Below, one piece after another: positions 33,846-43,236 of a stretch of 64,000 nucleotides of DNA. How positions within the stretch are numbered: position 1 is the stretch's first letter; each line of letters opens with the position of its first letter. Both the position numbers and the translations under genes were made by a program. This DNA is from Pseudomonas lini (GTDB taxonomy: Bacteria > Pseudomonadota > Gammaproteobacteria > Pseudomonadales > Pseudomonadaceae), in contig NZ_JAUSSR010000004.1 in NCBI RefSeq assembly GCF_030812475.1, forward strand, positions 310,001 to 374,000. Reading direction: 5' to 3'. The notes beneath the pieces are model-generated. The model did not search any database. It saw only the letters and a program-made list of their open reading frames with translations, and was not told the origin of the DNA.

Positions 33846-34199
33846 TCAGCCCGCCGCAACCACGGTGATTTCCACCAGCAGGTCCGGCGCGGCCAGGCGC
33901 GATTCGACGGTGGCACGGGCAGGCGCGTGGCCTTCGGGTGCCCAGGCGTCCCACACCTCGTTCATGCCGGCGAAGTCGGCCTGGATATCCGACAGCCAGA
34001 CCTGAGCGGTGAGGATGCGGGTTTTGTCCAGGCCGGCCTGGGCCAGGAAATTGTCGATCTTGGCCAGCACCTGGGCGGTCTGGCCCTTGATGTCCTGGGT
34101 GCGGTCGGTGGCTGTCTGGCCGCCGAGAAAGGTGAAGCCGTTGCATTGAACGACGCGGCTCATGCGTTGATTGGTTTCGATGCGTTTGATGTCCAGCAT
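33846..34199 (-). CDS. RidA/YjgF-family enamine/imine deaminase
   Basis: 117 residues. Typical RidA sequence: NGFTFLGGQTATD at 21-33, the conserved Arg in RATVESRLAAPDLLVEI (about 95) that holds the carboxylate, and the C-terminal VEITVVAA. RidA hydrolyses reactive imines formed by amino-acid oxidases, which fits its place as last gene of an operon with three FAD oxidoreductases. AAGGAG precedes the ATG. Confidence 0.93.
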   Translation of the reverse strand: MLDIKRIETNQRMSRVVQCNGFTFLGGQTATDRTQDIKGQTAQVLAKIDNFLAQAGLDKTRILTAQVWLSDIQADFAGMNEVWDAWAPEGHAPARATVESRLAAPDLLVEITVVAAG

Positions 34200-34208
34200 G
34201 TGAACTCC

Positions 34209-35387
34209 TTAAGGGTGTGCGATGGTTGAAGCGGATTGAAAAGCTCCCGGCGGCGCGCTGGCCGCCCGGTTGAAACGGTCGATGGCGAACGGTTCCAGTG
34301 AAATGTCCGAGTGTTCGCCAAGAATGAGTTGGGCCAGGCGTTTACCCGTGCCGGGGCCCATCTGAAAGCCGCTGCCGCAAAACCCGAATGAATAACTCAG
34401 GTTACTGGCCTTGCGACTGGCGCCTATCACCGGCAGGTCATCGGCGGTGAAGGCTTCGACCCCGGCCCAGACGCGGTTGACGCCCAAATGCCGCAAATGC
34501 GGAAACAAGTCGGTGACCGTGCGCGCGCTGCTGCCCAGGCGCTCCATCTCGACCTCGCCATGGCGCGCGAGAAAATCCAGCGAGCCGACCAGCTTGCCGC
34601 CGATCACTACCGTACCATTGCTGAACTGCTTGAACGACAGTGCGCGTGAAGTGGCACCCAGCACCGGAACACAGAACGGCGCGACACGATGGGTGACCAT
34701 CAGCATCAGGCCTTCTGGATGCACGGGTACCGGCTCGCCGATCTGCGCCGCCAGTCCTCCGGCCCAGGCGCCCGCCGTCACCACCAGGTGCTCGGCGCTG
34801 AAATGGCCTGCGGGGGTGCTCACCCGCCACCGGGTACCTGTCTGTTCGATCCGTTGCGCCGGGGTGTTTTCGTGAATCCGCACCCCGCGTTTCTGCGCGG
34901 CCAGGCGGAACGCAGTGACCGTCTTGAAAGGCACCGCGTATCCATCGTCCTTGACCCAGATGCCGCCCGTCACGTGCCGTGACACGGTCGGCACAGTGTC
35001 GAACACCTGTTGTTGATCGACCAACACTTCATGGCAGAAACCCAGCGCCTGCAGCTGCTCGATCCGCAACCGGCATTCCTCCAGATCGGCCTGGCTCTCC
35101 GCCAGTTTGAGTTGACCGCTGGGGACAAAACCGCCGTCGTCGCCCAGGGTATGTTTCAGCTCATGCCACAGATCACGCGATGACAGCGCCAAGGGAATTT
35201 CCGCCACGTGACGGCCCAGGGTGCGCACGCCACCGGCATTGACGCCGGAGGCATGGCGTCCGCAATACTCCGCTTCCAGTACGGTCACCTTGACCCCGGC
35301 CTGCGCCAGGTACAACGCGGTGCTCAGGCCATGGATGCCGCCGCCGATCACCAACACGTCGGCCTGGCGGTTGCTCGACTCACTCAC
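34209..35387 (-). CDS. FAD-dependent amino-acid oxidase/dehydrogenase (DadA/HcnC/LhpE-like)
   Basis: 392 residues of the DAO/DadA superfamily: FAD dinucleotide motif VLVIGGGIHGLSTALYLAQAG, EAEYCGRHASGVNAGGVR, and the C-terminal SFGFCGSGFQMGPGTGK contact loop. It reads like the beta (substrate-oxidising) subunit of D-hydroxyproline dehydrogenase or the HcnC subunit, next to HcnA- and HcnB-like genes. It overlaps the preceding gene by eight bases. The substrate is inferred only by analogy with these complexes. Confidence 0.85.
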   Translation of the reverse strand: MSESSNRQADVLVIGGGIHGLSTALYLAQAGVKVTVLEAEYCGRHASGVNAGGVRTLGRHVAEIPLALSSRDLWHELKHTLGDDGGFVPSGQLKLAESQADLEECRLRIEQLQALGFCHEVLVDQQQVFDTVPTVSRHVTGGIWVKDDGYAVPFKTVTAFRLAAQKRGVRIHENTPAQRIEQTGTRWRVSTPAGHFSAEHLVVTAGAWAGGLAAQIGEPVPVHPEGLMLMVTHRVAPFCVPVLGATSRALSFKQFSNGTVVIGGKLVGSLDFLARHGEVEMERLGSSARTVTDLFPHLRHLGVNRVWAGVEAFTADDLPVIGASRKASNLSYSFGFCGSGFQMGPGTGKRLAQLILGEHSDISLEPFAIDRFNRAASAPPGAFQSASTIAHP

Positions 35388-36756
35388 CGGCCAGTTCTCC
35401 CAGGGTGATGGGCTTGATCGGCGGACGAATGCGGTAATAACCCACCTCGGCCGCCGATACGCCGCGGGCCTTGGCGATGATTTCGGTCACGGTCAGGCCG
35501 CACATACGCCCCTGGCAGGGCCCCATGCCACAACGCCCGAATGACTTGGCCTGGTTCGGGCCAGCGCACCCCAGGGCGACAAAGCTGCGCAATTCACCCG
35601 CCGTCACTTCTTCGCAGCGGCAGACCATCACTTCATCGGCCGGAATACGGTTTTGTTCTTTGGGTTGATACAGCGCATCGAGAAACGGCCGGATCCGCAG
35701 GTTGGCCTCCAGTTGCACGCGCAACGGTCGCGCCTGGTCATCACGTTCCGCAGTGCCGATGCTCTTGAGTCGGGCGGCAATCCCCAGCGCCGCCAGTTGG
35801 CCCTGCACTGCCGCTGCCTGGGCGCCACCGATGCCGGCACCGTCGCCGGCAACGAAGACATCCGGCACATCCAGTTCGCCCCAGGCATCGGTGACGGGCC
35901 GGAAACACAGCTGATCCAGGTCCCATTCATGCCGCGCGCGCAACGCCTGGCTGAACTGGATATTCGGCACCACCCCCTGGTGCAGCAGCACGCAGCGGGT
36001 GTCGATGCGCTGCGCCTTGCCGGACGCGCTGAAGGTCAGGGCCTGGGCCGCCTCGCCGCCCTCGACTGCCAGTTGCTCGGCTCCCGTGTAGTGAGCGATC
36101 CCGGCACTGCGCAGGCTGCGCATCAATTCCAGCCCCTTGCGCAGATAGGGCCAGGCGCGCAAAGCGGCAAACAGGTGGCGGCGAGCACGCCAGTAGTCTT
36201 CGGGCCGCGTGGTGTCGACCAGGGCCTTGATCGTCACGCCGGCCCGCAGGTACTGCCAGCCGAGCAGATACAGCAGAGGGCCACAACCGACCAGGACCAC
36301 CGGTTCGCTCGGTGCCAGGCCAGCGCTTTTCAGCAGGATCTGCGCAGCGCCGGCGCTCATCACCCCGGGCAGGGTCCAGCCGGTTATCGGAAACGGCCGC
36401 TCCATGGCGCCGGTCGCCAGCAGCACGGCCTTGGCGTCCAGGGTATACAGCCGACCTTCGCGCAGGTAGCTGACCTGATGCTCCCGGGTCACTTGCCACA
36501 CCGACGCGCCTTTTTCATAACGCACGCTCGAGGAGGCCAGGGCCTGGGCCAGCTGATTGCCGTGGGCGTAATCCGGCCCCAGCAGGTCCCGGCGGGACAG
36601 CGGCGCCAGGGTGATGCCCCGGTAAATCTGGCCACCCGGGCTGCCCTGCTCATCCAGCAACACCACCTGCAAGCCCAGCCCGGCCATCCGCGTCGCGGCC
36701 GCCATGCCGGCCGCGCCGGCGCCAATCACCACCACCTCCACGCTTTCACGGTTCAT
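35380..36756 (-). CDS. FAD/NAD(P)-binding oxidoreductase with BFD-type Cys cluster (HcnB/LhpB-like)
   Basis: 458 residues. N-terminal Rossmann FAD motif VVVIGAGAAGMAAATRMAGLG, a second dinucleotide site VVLVGCGPLLYLLG, and a C-terminal BFD/[2Fe-2S]-like segment with Cys in VCRCEEVTAGE and GRCGMGPCQGRMCG. This is the alpha subunit form of D-hydroxyproline dehydrogenase, octopine/nopaline oxidase and HCN synthase B. It passes electrons from the beta subunit towards the chain. Four-base overlap with the upstream (2Fe-2S) gene. Confidence 0.87.
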   Translation of the reverse strand: MNRESVEVVVIGAGAAGMAAATRMAGLGLQVVLLDEQGSPGGQIYRGITLAPLSRRDLLGPDYAHGNQLAQALASSSVRYEKGASVWQVTREHQVSYLREGRLYTLDAKAVLLATGAMERPFPITGWTLPGVMSAGAAQILLKSAGLAPSEPVVLVGCGPLLYLLGWQYLRAGVTIKALVDTTRPEDYWRARRHLFAALRAWPYLRKGLELMRSLRSAGIAHYTGAEQLAVEGGEAAQALTFSASGKAQRIDTRCVLLHQGVVPNIQFSQALRARHEWDLDQLCFRPVTDAWGELDVPDVFVAGDGAGIGGAQAAAVQGQLAALGIAARLKSIGTAERDDQARPLRVQLEANLRIRPFLDALYQPKEQNRIPADEVMVCRCEEVTAGELRSFVALGCAGPNQAKSFGRCGMGPCQGRMCGLTVTEIIAKARGVSAAEVGYYRIRPPIKPITLGELAGE

Positions 36757-37106
36757 GACTGCACCTCCACGGCCTGGACATTCAGCGGTTGATAGATCAA
36801 ATCCCGAGCCCCTTCCTGGGAACGGATACGCATGCCGTCAACCGCTTCGATCAGGCAGCTCTGGCGGTTGGGAACACCGTCGATCTCCACCAGGCATTCG
36901 AAGCACACGCCCATCATGCAGTACGGCGCCCGGGGCGACTCGCTGACCGGCGTGGCGCGAAAGCGGCTGATGCCGGACATCAGCAAGGCCGCCGCGACGC
37001 TGATGCCGGCGGGCACATTCAGCGGTTGATCGTTGAAGGTCAGGCTCACCGTCCGCGTCGCCCTGACCTCACTCATGACCGGTTGAAACAGCGGATCAGT
37101 GCGCAT
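36753..37106 (-). CDS. (2Fe-2S)-binding protein (HcnA-like gamma subunit)
   Basis: 117 residues with a ferredoxin-like fold. The cluster cysteines are in YCMMGVCFECLVEIDG and RQSCLIEA, the CxxxxCxxC-(n)-C pattern of this subunit family. It joins the two flavoproteins next to it in a heterotrimeric dehydrogenase. It overlaps the upstream FAD gene by 11 bases and the downstream alpha-subunit gene by four, so stoichiometric expression is likely. Confidence 0.9.
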   Translation of the reverse strand: MRTDPLFQPVMSEVRATRTVSLTFNDQPLNVPAGISVAAALLMSGISRFRATPVSESPRAPYCMMGVCFECLVEIDGVPNRQSCLIEAVDGMRIRSQEGARDLIYQPLNVQAVEVQS

Positions 37107-38238
37107 GTGAAAACACCTTGTCAGTTAGAAAACGATCACCGGAAAACACCGCCAGCTCCGCGGGTCGCGCCCCGCCCATGATCCACGGCGCGATGCGCAA
37201 GGCATGGGCGGCGGCCAGGGTCACGCCGCTGTGGCAGGTGACCACGAAGGCGCCCGGGTGCGCGCTGGACTGCTGGTAGATGGGAAATCCGTCCGGGCTC
37301 AGCACCCGCAATGCGCCCCAGGCCCGCACCAGCCGCACATCGCGCAGCAAGGGAAAGGTCGCCACGCCGCGTCTGGCGATGGCGGCCAGGACCTCGGTCG
37401 AGGTGCCGTCATCGAAGCCCACCTCCTCCATCGAATCGCCCAACTGCACGGTGCCTTCGTCGGTCTGGCGGACATTGAGGGTCGGGTACTCGAGAAAGGG
37501 CCGCAGCCGTTCGCTGATCAGCACCTGCCCGCGATTGGGCGCCACCGGTGCATACAGGCCCACTTGACGCGCCAGCGCCGCGTTGCCCAGGCCGGCGGCC
37601 AGGACGATGCGGGGCGCGACGAAGCTGCGCTGCCCGGCCTTGACCCGAAACTCGCCGGGGGCGCAGTCGATGCGATCGACCTGCACGCCGCCATGCATTT
37701 GCGCGCCCTTGGCCTGCGCCGAAGTGTGCAAGGCCCGCAGCAGTTTCAATGGATTGACGTGGCCGTCCTGCGACGTGTAACTGGCGCCGATCACTTTAGG
37801 TCCGATCAGCGGCAACCGCGCTTTCACTTCGGCGGCGTCCAGCATCTCGTACGGGTAATCGCCCAGGGCATCCTGCAAGGTCTGCAATCGCGCCTGGCGC
37901 TCCAGCAACTCTTCGTCGCTGAAGCATGGGTGAAAACCACCCGGCTGCTTGAGCTGCACGTCGACCCCGCTGTCGGCCATCAGCGTTTGCGCGAACGCCG
38001 GCCAGCGACTCGCCGAAGACCGGGTCCAGCGCGCGTAGTCCGGCATGTCATGGCCTTTGCCCTGGACCCAGACCAGGCCGAAATTGCCCCGGGACGCACG
38101 AAACGCATCGTCGCCCTGATCCAGGACCACGGTGTCGATACCGCTGCGGGCCAGGCCATAGGCTACCGCCGTCCCCACCAGCCCGCCGCCGACCACGATC
38201 ACGTCCGCCTGCACGACGTTGAGTCTGTCCTGGCTCAT
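37096..38238 (-). CDS. second FAD-dependent oxidoreductase (DAO superfamily)
   Basis: 380 residues with the FAD motif VIVVGGGLVGTAVAYGLARSG, GLVWVQGKGHD, and a C-terminal VVTCHSGVTLAAAHAL segment. It is another D-amino-acid/glycine-oxidase-like flavoprotein in the same operon, distinct in sequence from the beta-subunit protein at 34209. Having two such oxidases suggests a two-step oxidation or two related substrates. Its start overlaps the upstream permease stop by four bases; the much longer frame open to 39873 only crosses the permease genes. Confidence 0.87.
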   Translation of the reverse strand: MSQDRLNVVQADVIVVGGGLVGTAVAYGLARSGIDTVVLDQGDDAFRASRGNFGLVWVQGKGHDMPDYARWTRSSASRWPAFAQTLMADSGVDVQLKQPGGFHPCFSDEELLERQARLQTLQDALGDYPYEMLDAAEVKARLPLIGPKVIGASYTSQDGHVNPLKLLRALHTSAQAKGAQMHGGVQVDRIDCAPGEFRVKAGQRSFVAPRIVLAAGLGNAALARQVGLYAPVAPNRGQVLISERLRPFLEYPTLNVRQTDEGTVQLGDSMEEVGFDDGTSTEVLAAIARRGVATFPLLRDVRLVRAWGALRVLSPDGFPIYQQSSAHPGAFVVTCHSGVTLAAAHALRIAPWIMGGARPAELAVFSGDRFLTDKVFSHAH

Positions 38239-39032
38239 TTGCCTTCTCCGATCAGTACCCGATCCAGCCCGACCATGCGGTCCAGCACCAGCATCAACAC
38301 CAGGGTGCCGACGATCAGCACCGTGGAGACGGCGGTGATCAACGGATCGATGGTCTGGGAAATCTGGTTGTACATGGCCACCGGCAAGGTCGTGGTACCG
38401 GGCGTGGCGACGAACACGGTCATGGTCAGCTCGTCGAAGCTCTGGATGAAGGCCAGCATCCAGCCGCCGATCACGCCGGTGCGAATGCGCGGCAGGACCA
38501 CCCGGTGAAACGCCGTCCAGCGCCGCGCCCCCAGGGACAAGGCGGCCTGTTCGATGTCGCGCTCCAAGCCGATGGTCGAGGCCAGTGTCAGGCGCAAGGC
38601 ATAGGGCAGTACCACGATCACATGGGTGATGCTCAGGGCCCAGAAAGAACCGCCAATCTGCGCCATGGAGAAAAACCGCAGGAACGCAATGCCCAGCACC
38701 ACGGAGGGAATCATCAGCGGCGACAGCAGGAAACCGGTCAGGGTGCCGCGCCCCGGAAACTCGTAACGGCTGATCGCCAGGGCCGCCGGAACCGCCAGTA
38801 ACGTGGCGACGGTGGCCGAAACCAGGCCCAGCTTGAGCGACAGGAAAAATGCGTCGAGCATCTCCTGGTTCTCCAGCAGCGCCCGGAACCAGCGCAACGA
38901 CAAGCCATCGGTGGGCAGCGACAGGTAGCCCTTGTCGGTAAACGCCATCGCCATCACCACCAGCAGCGGCGCGACGATAAAAGTGATGAACAGCAAATGG
39001 AACAGCAGAGAGAAAAATCCGTTCTTGTGCAT
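38235..39032 (-). CDS. ABC transporter permease, PotC-like
   Basis: 265 residues, six helices, with the EAA-type loop EQAALSLGARRWTAFHRVVLP. Paired with the next upstream permease of the same operon; gap of six bases. Confidence 0.92.
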   Translation of the reverse strand: MHKNGFFSLLFHLLFITFIVAPLLVVMAMAFTDKGYLSLPTDGLSLRWFRALLENQEMLDAFFLSLKLGLVSATVATLLAVPAALAISRYEFPGRGTLTGFLLSPLMIPSVVLGIAFLRFFSMAQIGGSFWALSITHVIVVLPYALRLTLASTIGLERDIEQAALSLGARRWTAFHRVVLPRIRTGVIGGWMLAFIQSFDELTMTVFVATPGTTTLPVAMYNQISQTIDPLITAVSTVLIVGTLVLMLVLDRMVGLDRVLIGEGK

Positions 39033-39038
39033 GGCGGC

Positions 39039-39911
39039 TTACTCGAAGACTTGCTTGAAGCGGCGCTCGGCCAGCTTGCTGCAACCCAGGATGATGATCA
39101 GGTTGGCGGCCAGCAGGAGCATCGCGATGGCGGCACCGAGGGGCCAGTTGAGGGTGCCGAGGAATTCGTCGTAGGCCGCCGTTGCCACCACTTTCAGACG
39201 TCGGCCACCAATGATCGCAGGGGTGGCGAAGGCTGACGCCGCCAGGGCGAAGACGATGATCGAGCCTGAAAGAATGCCGGGCATGATCTGCGGCAGGATG
39301 ATGCGGCGGAACACCGTCAGCCGCGACGCGCCGAGGGACAGCCCGGCCCATTCCACTTGCAGGTCCAGGCGCTGCAAGGTGGCCCACACGGCAATCACCA
39401 TGAACGGCACCAGCACATGGGTCAGGGTGATGATCACCCCGACTTGGGTGAACAGCATCTTCACCGGCTGCTCGGTGATCCCCAACGCCTGCAAGGCATC
39501 GTTGATCAGGCCGTTGTTGCCCAGCAGGATCGCCCAACCGAGCGTGCGCACCACCACCGAGATCAGCAGCGGCCCCAGCACCACCAGCAGAAACAACGAC
39601 CGCCAACGCGGCGCCATGCGCGCAATGATGATGGTTTCCGGCACCCCGAGCAGCACGCAGAGCACCGTGACCGCCAGCGCCATACCGCCGGTGCGCAAGA
39701 AGATTTCGTGGAAGTAGCCGTCTTTGAACACCTCCAGGTAATTGCCGAGGCTGTAGACCGGCACCACGCCTTCGGTGTCGCTGAACAGGTTGAGCGACAG
39801 CACCGCGGTCAACAGCAGCGGCACCAGCAACAGCGCGACGAACACCAGCAACGCCGGTCCGCTGAGCAACCACGGCGCGGCGCCGACGTGTTCGGCATCA
39901 TACCTGGCCAT
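39039..39911 (-). CDS. ABC transporter permease, PotB-like
   Basis: 290 residues. Starts MARYDAEHVG at 39911, 14 bases inside the end of the ATPase gene; a frame to 39980 only reads through that gene. Six membrane helices and EWAGLSLGASRLTVFRRIILP, the ATPase-docking loop. Confidence 0.91.
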   Translation of the reverse strand: MARYDAEHVGAAPWLLSGPALLVFVALLLVPLLLTAVLSLNLFSDTEGVVPVYSLGNYLEVFKDGYFHEIFLRTGGMALAVTVLCVLLGVPETIIIARMAPRWRSLFLLVVLGPLLISVVVRTLGWAILLGNNGLINDALQALGITEQPVKMLFTQVGVIITLTHVLVPFMVIAVWATLQRLDLQVEWAGLSLGASRLTVFRRIILPQIMPGILSGSIIVFALAASAFATPAIIGGRRLKVVATAAYDEFLGTLNWPLGAAIAMLLLAANLIIILGCSKLAERRFKQVFE

Positions 39912-40971
39912 GGGCGACCTCCCGATCCAGCAGGCGCAGGTCGTCGTCGGACCAGTCCAACCCGACTTCACTGTTTTCATCAGGCGGTGGCGTGCCCAGA
40001 TTGGGCTGGGTCATGTGCACCACCCCGAAGCTCGTTTCCACCGCGATCAACCACAGGTTGCCGAGGAACACGCGCAAGCGGATGCGCCCGTGCAACCGCC
40101 CCATGCCCGCCTGCGCCAGACGGATTTTTTCCGGGCGGATATAGACGTTGACCTCGTTGCCCAGGGAGCGATCTTCGTGGGGCACGTGCAACATCGTGTC
40201 CTTGACCTGCACATGGCAGCACCGGGCATTGCGGGTTTGCACCGCGCCGGCGAAGGCGTTGGTCTTGCCCAGGAACGCCGAGGCAAAGGGTGAGTGCGGA
40301 CGTTCGTAGGCTTCGTAGGGCGTGTCGATCTGCACGATCCGGCCTTTTTGCATCACCGCGATGCGGTCGCTCATGGTCATGGCCTCGACCTGGTCGTGGG
40401 TCACCAGGATCGTGGTGATGCCCAGGTCGCGCTGGATCGCGCGCAACTCGATGTGCATCTCTTCGCGCAGCTTGGCGTCGAGGTTGGACATCGGCTCGTC
40501 GAGCAGCAACAGGTTCGGCCGAATGGCCAGGGCCCGGGCGATGGCGACCCGTTGCCGCTGCCCGCCGGACAGCGCTTTCGGATAACGTTCGCCGAGGCCG
40601 CCGAGGCGCACCAGATCCAGCGCTTCATCGATGCGCTTGCTGCGTTCGGCCTTGGGCACGCCACGCATCTCCAGGCCGAAACTGATGTTCTGCGCCACGG
40701 TCATGTGCGGGAACAACGCATAGCTTTGAAAGACGATGCCCAGGCCCCGCTGCTCGGGGCGCACATGGGTGATGTCGCGGCCATCGAGCACGATGCGGCC
40801 TTCGGTGGGCTGCACGAAACCGGCGATGGACTGCAGGGTGGTGGTCTTGCCGCAGCCGGAAGGTCCGAGCAGGGCGATGAATTCGCCGTGGCGGACTTCC
40901 AGGTTCAGACCGTCGATGGCCCTGAAACTGCCATAGGTCTTGACGATGCCTTCAAGGGTGAGAAATGCCAT
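39898..40971 (-). CDS. ABC transporter ATPase, PotA-like
   Basis: 357 residues with Walker [22 protein letters not shown], signature LSGGQRQRVAIARALA, Walker B LLLLDEPMSNLD and a C-terminal TOBE domain. It is the energising subunit of the second polyamine-family importer. Confidence 0.93.
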   Translation of the reverse strand: MAFLTLEGIVKTYGSFRAIDGLNLEVRHGEFIALLGPSGCGKTTTLQSIAGFVQPTEGRIVLDGRDITHVRPEQRGLGIVFQSYALFPHMTVAQNISFGLEMRGVPKAERSKRIDEALDLVRLGGLGERYPKALSGGQRQRVAIARALAIRPNLLLLDEPMSNLDAKLREEMHIELRAIQRDLGITTILVTHDQVEAMTMSDRIAVMQKGRIVQIDTPYEAYERPHSPFASAFLGKTNAFAGAVQTRNARCCHVQVKDTMLHVPHEDRSLGNEVNVYIRPEKIRLAQAGMGRLHGRIRLRVFLGNLWLIAVETSFGVVHMTQPNLGTPPPDENSEVGLDWSDDDLRLLDREVAHGQV

Positions 40972-41040
40972 TGGCTTGCCACGCAGGCGCGGGCCTGCGT
41001 CTCCAGAATGAGGTCGGGAAGGATCGGAGCCACTGCGCGG

Positions 41041-42117
41041 CTAGCGTTCTACCGTGCGGTTCCAGCGCGTCGTCCACTCGCTGCGCTGCTGGTTGATCGT
41101 GTCCCAGTCGACCTTGATCAATGCGTTGACCTTCTCCGGGCCGTAGGGCATGCGCGCGGCGATGTCCGGCGTGAGTTTGACGGTCTGGTTGACCGGGGCG
41201 AAGCCGTTTTCCCTGGCCTGGATCATCTGCACTTCAGGCGACAATACGTACTGGATGAATTGCTGCGACAGCTCCGGCTGCGCGTTGGGGGTGATGCCGC
41301 AGGCGGCGATCTGCAAGGCGATGCCGCCCTCTTTGGGGTAGATGAACTTGAGTGGAAAACCGGTGCCCTGCAACGCCACGGCACGACCGCTGCCATACAC
41401 CGCCATGACCACGTCGCCGTTCTGCATCATGCCGTCCATCTCGCCCGGCGCCGAGACCCAGGCCAGGACGTTGGGGCCGATTTCGTCTTTCAGCGCCTTG
41501 AAGCCCGGGTCGATATTCTTTTCGCCACCGCCGCGCAGACGGGCCATTTCCACCAGGGTGTGCAAGCCGTAAGTGTTGGTCACCGGCGGCATGCCCAGCA
41601 ATTGCTTGTAGCGCGGATCGGTGAGGTTTTCCCAGGAGTCCGGCGCCGCCCAGCCGCGCTTCTTGAACGCTTCTTCGTTGTAGCCGATGCCCGTGGCGAC
41701 CACCCCGACCCCGGTCGCTTCAGGGCTGAGCCGCGCCAGCGGATAAAGGTCCTTGTAGACCGGTGCGTCGCTGAGTTTTTCACACAGGCCCAGTTGCAGT
41801 GCCTGGTACATCGGCCCGTCATCCATCATCGCGACGTTGATCTGCTGACGTCCCTTCTGCGCCTGCAGCTTGGCCAGGGTCTCGGTGGAGTTGCCGGCGA
41901 CGTACACCACCTTGACATTGTGCTGTTTCTCGAACGCGGGGATGACCTTGGTCTTGTACATCTGCTCGGTGGAACCGCCGACACCGGCGACATACAGCGT
42001 TGGCTCGGCGCAGGCGGCGCCACTGCCCAGTCCGAGGAGGGCGACAGCGACAGCAGCGGCAATGCGGGTCAGGGGGCGAAATGACGGTGTCATCAAGGTC
42101 GATTTATGATTATTCAC
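41041..42117 (-). CDS. ABC transporter substrate-binding protein, PotD/PotF-like
   Basis: 358 residues, starting at GTG (42117) with GGAG eight bases before it. Signal peptide AAAVAVALLGLGSGAACAE ends near residue 37. The binding domain begins TLYVAGVGGSTEQMYKTKVIPAFEK and includes NVAMMDDGPMYQALQLGLCEKL. It is the first gene of a nine-gene operon reaching RidA at 33846 and is divergent from a LysR gene. Confidence 0.9.
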   Translation of the reverse strand: MNNHKSTLMTPSFRPLTRIAAAVAVALLGLGSGAACAEPTLYVAGVGGSTEQMYKTKVIPAFEKQHNVKVVYVAGNSTETLAKLQAQKGRQQINVAMMDDGPMYQALQLGLCEKLSDAPVYKDLYPLARLSPEATGVGVVATGIGYNEEAFKKRGWAAPDSWENLTDPRYKQLLGMPPVTNTYGLHTLVEMARLRGGGEKNIDPGFKALKDEIGPNVLAWVSAPGEMDGMMQNGDVVMAVYGSGRAVALQGTGFPLKFIYPKEGGIALQIAACGITPNAQPELSQQFIQYVLSPEVQMIQARENGFAPVNQTVKLTPDIAARMPYGPEKVNALIKVDWDTINQQRSEWTTRWNRTVER

Positions 42118-42183
42118 AGACTATCTCCGAAGTGCGTGGGGCAGATCGAACAATGCGTCAGTTGCTTCGGCGTCAATCGAAGC

Positions 42184-42201
42184 CATGCAGCGCGCTGCAT
42201 G
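42184..42201. promoter_or_regulatory. perfect 18-base palindrome in a divergent promoter region
   Basis: CATGCAGCGCGCTGCATG is a perfect palindrome lying in the 222 bases between the GTG of the binding-protein gene (42117) and the ATG of the LysR gene (42340). It is a good candidate operator for the LysR regulator or another dimeric factor. It is not a T-N11-A box, so it is not certain to be the LysR site. Confidence 0.5.
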
Positions 42202-42339
42202 TTCCCGGCGAATACATCACGGGATGGCGCATCTTCATGTGCGCTATGGGTTGCTGGTCTGGAGTATTGCGAGGCACTATCCATAGGGTCAAATCACAAT
42301 ATTCGGGTCAGTTATTCATATTTGATATGGAAGGTGGGC

Positions 42340-43236
42340 ATGAACCTCAGGCAGATAGAAGCATTCCGCAGTGTCATGCGCTTGGGCTCCATGACTGCCG
42401 CGGCAGAGGTGCTGTACACCTCGCAGCCCAACGTCAGTCGGTTGATAGCCCAGTTGGAACTGAGCACCGGGCTGACCCTGTTCAAGCGCGCAGGCGTGCG
42501 GCTGATTCCGACCCAGGAGGGCCAGGCGTTTTTCCATGAAGTGGAACGCGCCTATGTCGGCCTCGACAGCCTCAAACATTCGGCGAAGAACATCCGCAAC
42601 CTGGGCACCGGCCGCTTGCGGGTGGCAGCCGTGCCCTCGACGGGCATGAGCGTGCTGCCAGGCGTGATCAAGCACTTCACCGAAACCCGCCCGGAACTCA
42701 CGGTGTCGCTGCACGTGAACTCCTCGCCCACCGTGGAGCAATGGGTCAAATCGCAATTCTGCGACATCGGCATCGTGGTGCACCCCGGCGACGTCAATAG
42801 CCAGCAGGTCGAGTTGCTCGCCGAGATAGCGGCCGTGTGCGTATTGCCGCGCTCACACCCGCTGGCTGAACGCGCGCAGATAACCTTTAGCGATCTCGAA
42901 GGGCAACCGTTCATTTCACTCTGTCATGGCGATGGCACACGGGCATTGGTCGATGGTTTGTTCGAACAGGCAGGCGTCGAGCGGCTGATGGCCGTCGAAG
43001 CGCAGTACAGTGCGATCAACTGCGAAATGGTCGCGCTCGGCATGGGCATCACCCTCGCCCACCCGTTGGTGGCCAAGGACTATCGGCATCGGGACATCGT
43101 GATCAGACCGTTCAGGCCTGGCATCCTGCTGCCGACCTACGTGATCTGGCCGAGCGCACCCACGCGGACGCGACTGGCCGAGGAATTTGTCGATACGTTG
43201 AAGGTGTATTACCAGGACGCGGTAGACACTGTTTAA
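42340..43236 (+). CDS. LysR-family transcriptional regulator
   Basis: 298 residues. N-terminal winged helix-turn-helix MNLRQIEAFRSVMRLGSMTA and AAEVLYTSQPNVSRLIAQLE, followed by the periplasmic-binding-like ligand domain (about 90-298). It diverges from the nine-gene transporter/oxidase operon and most likely controls it. The ATG at 42340 has GGAAGG upstream; the longer frame from 42106 is unsupported. Confidence 0.92.
   Translation: MNLRQIEAFRSVMRLGSMTAAAEVLYTSQPNVSRLIAQLELSTGLTLFKRAGVRLIPTQEGQAFFHEVERAYVGLDSLKHSAKNIRNLGTGRLRVAAVPSTGMSVLPGVIKHFTETRPELTVSLHVNSSPTVEQWVKSQFCDIGIVVHPGDVNSQQVELLAEIAAVCVLPRSHPLAERAQITFSDLEGQPFISLCHGDGTRALVDGLFEQAGVERLMAVEAQYSAINCEMVALGMGITLAHPLVAKDYRHRDIVIRPFRPGILLPTYVIWPSAPTRTRLAEEFVDTLKVYYQDAVDTV

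Noticed and set aside
37096..39873. 925-codon frame that would fuse a permease region to the FAD oxidoreductase
   Set aside because: Only the part from 38238 is the oxidoreductase. The rest crosses two permease genes that are intact in another frame with overlapping starts and stops.
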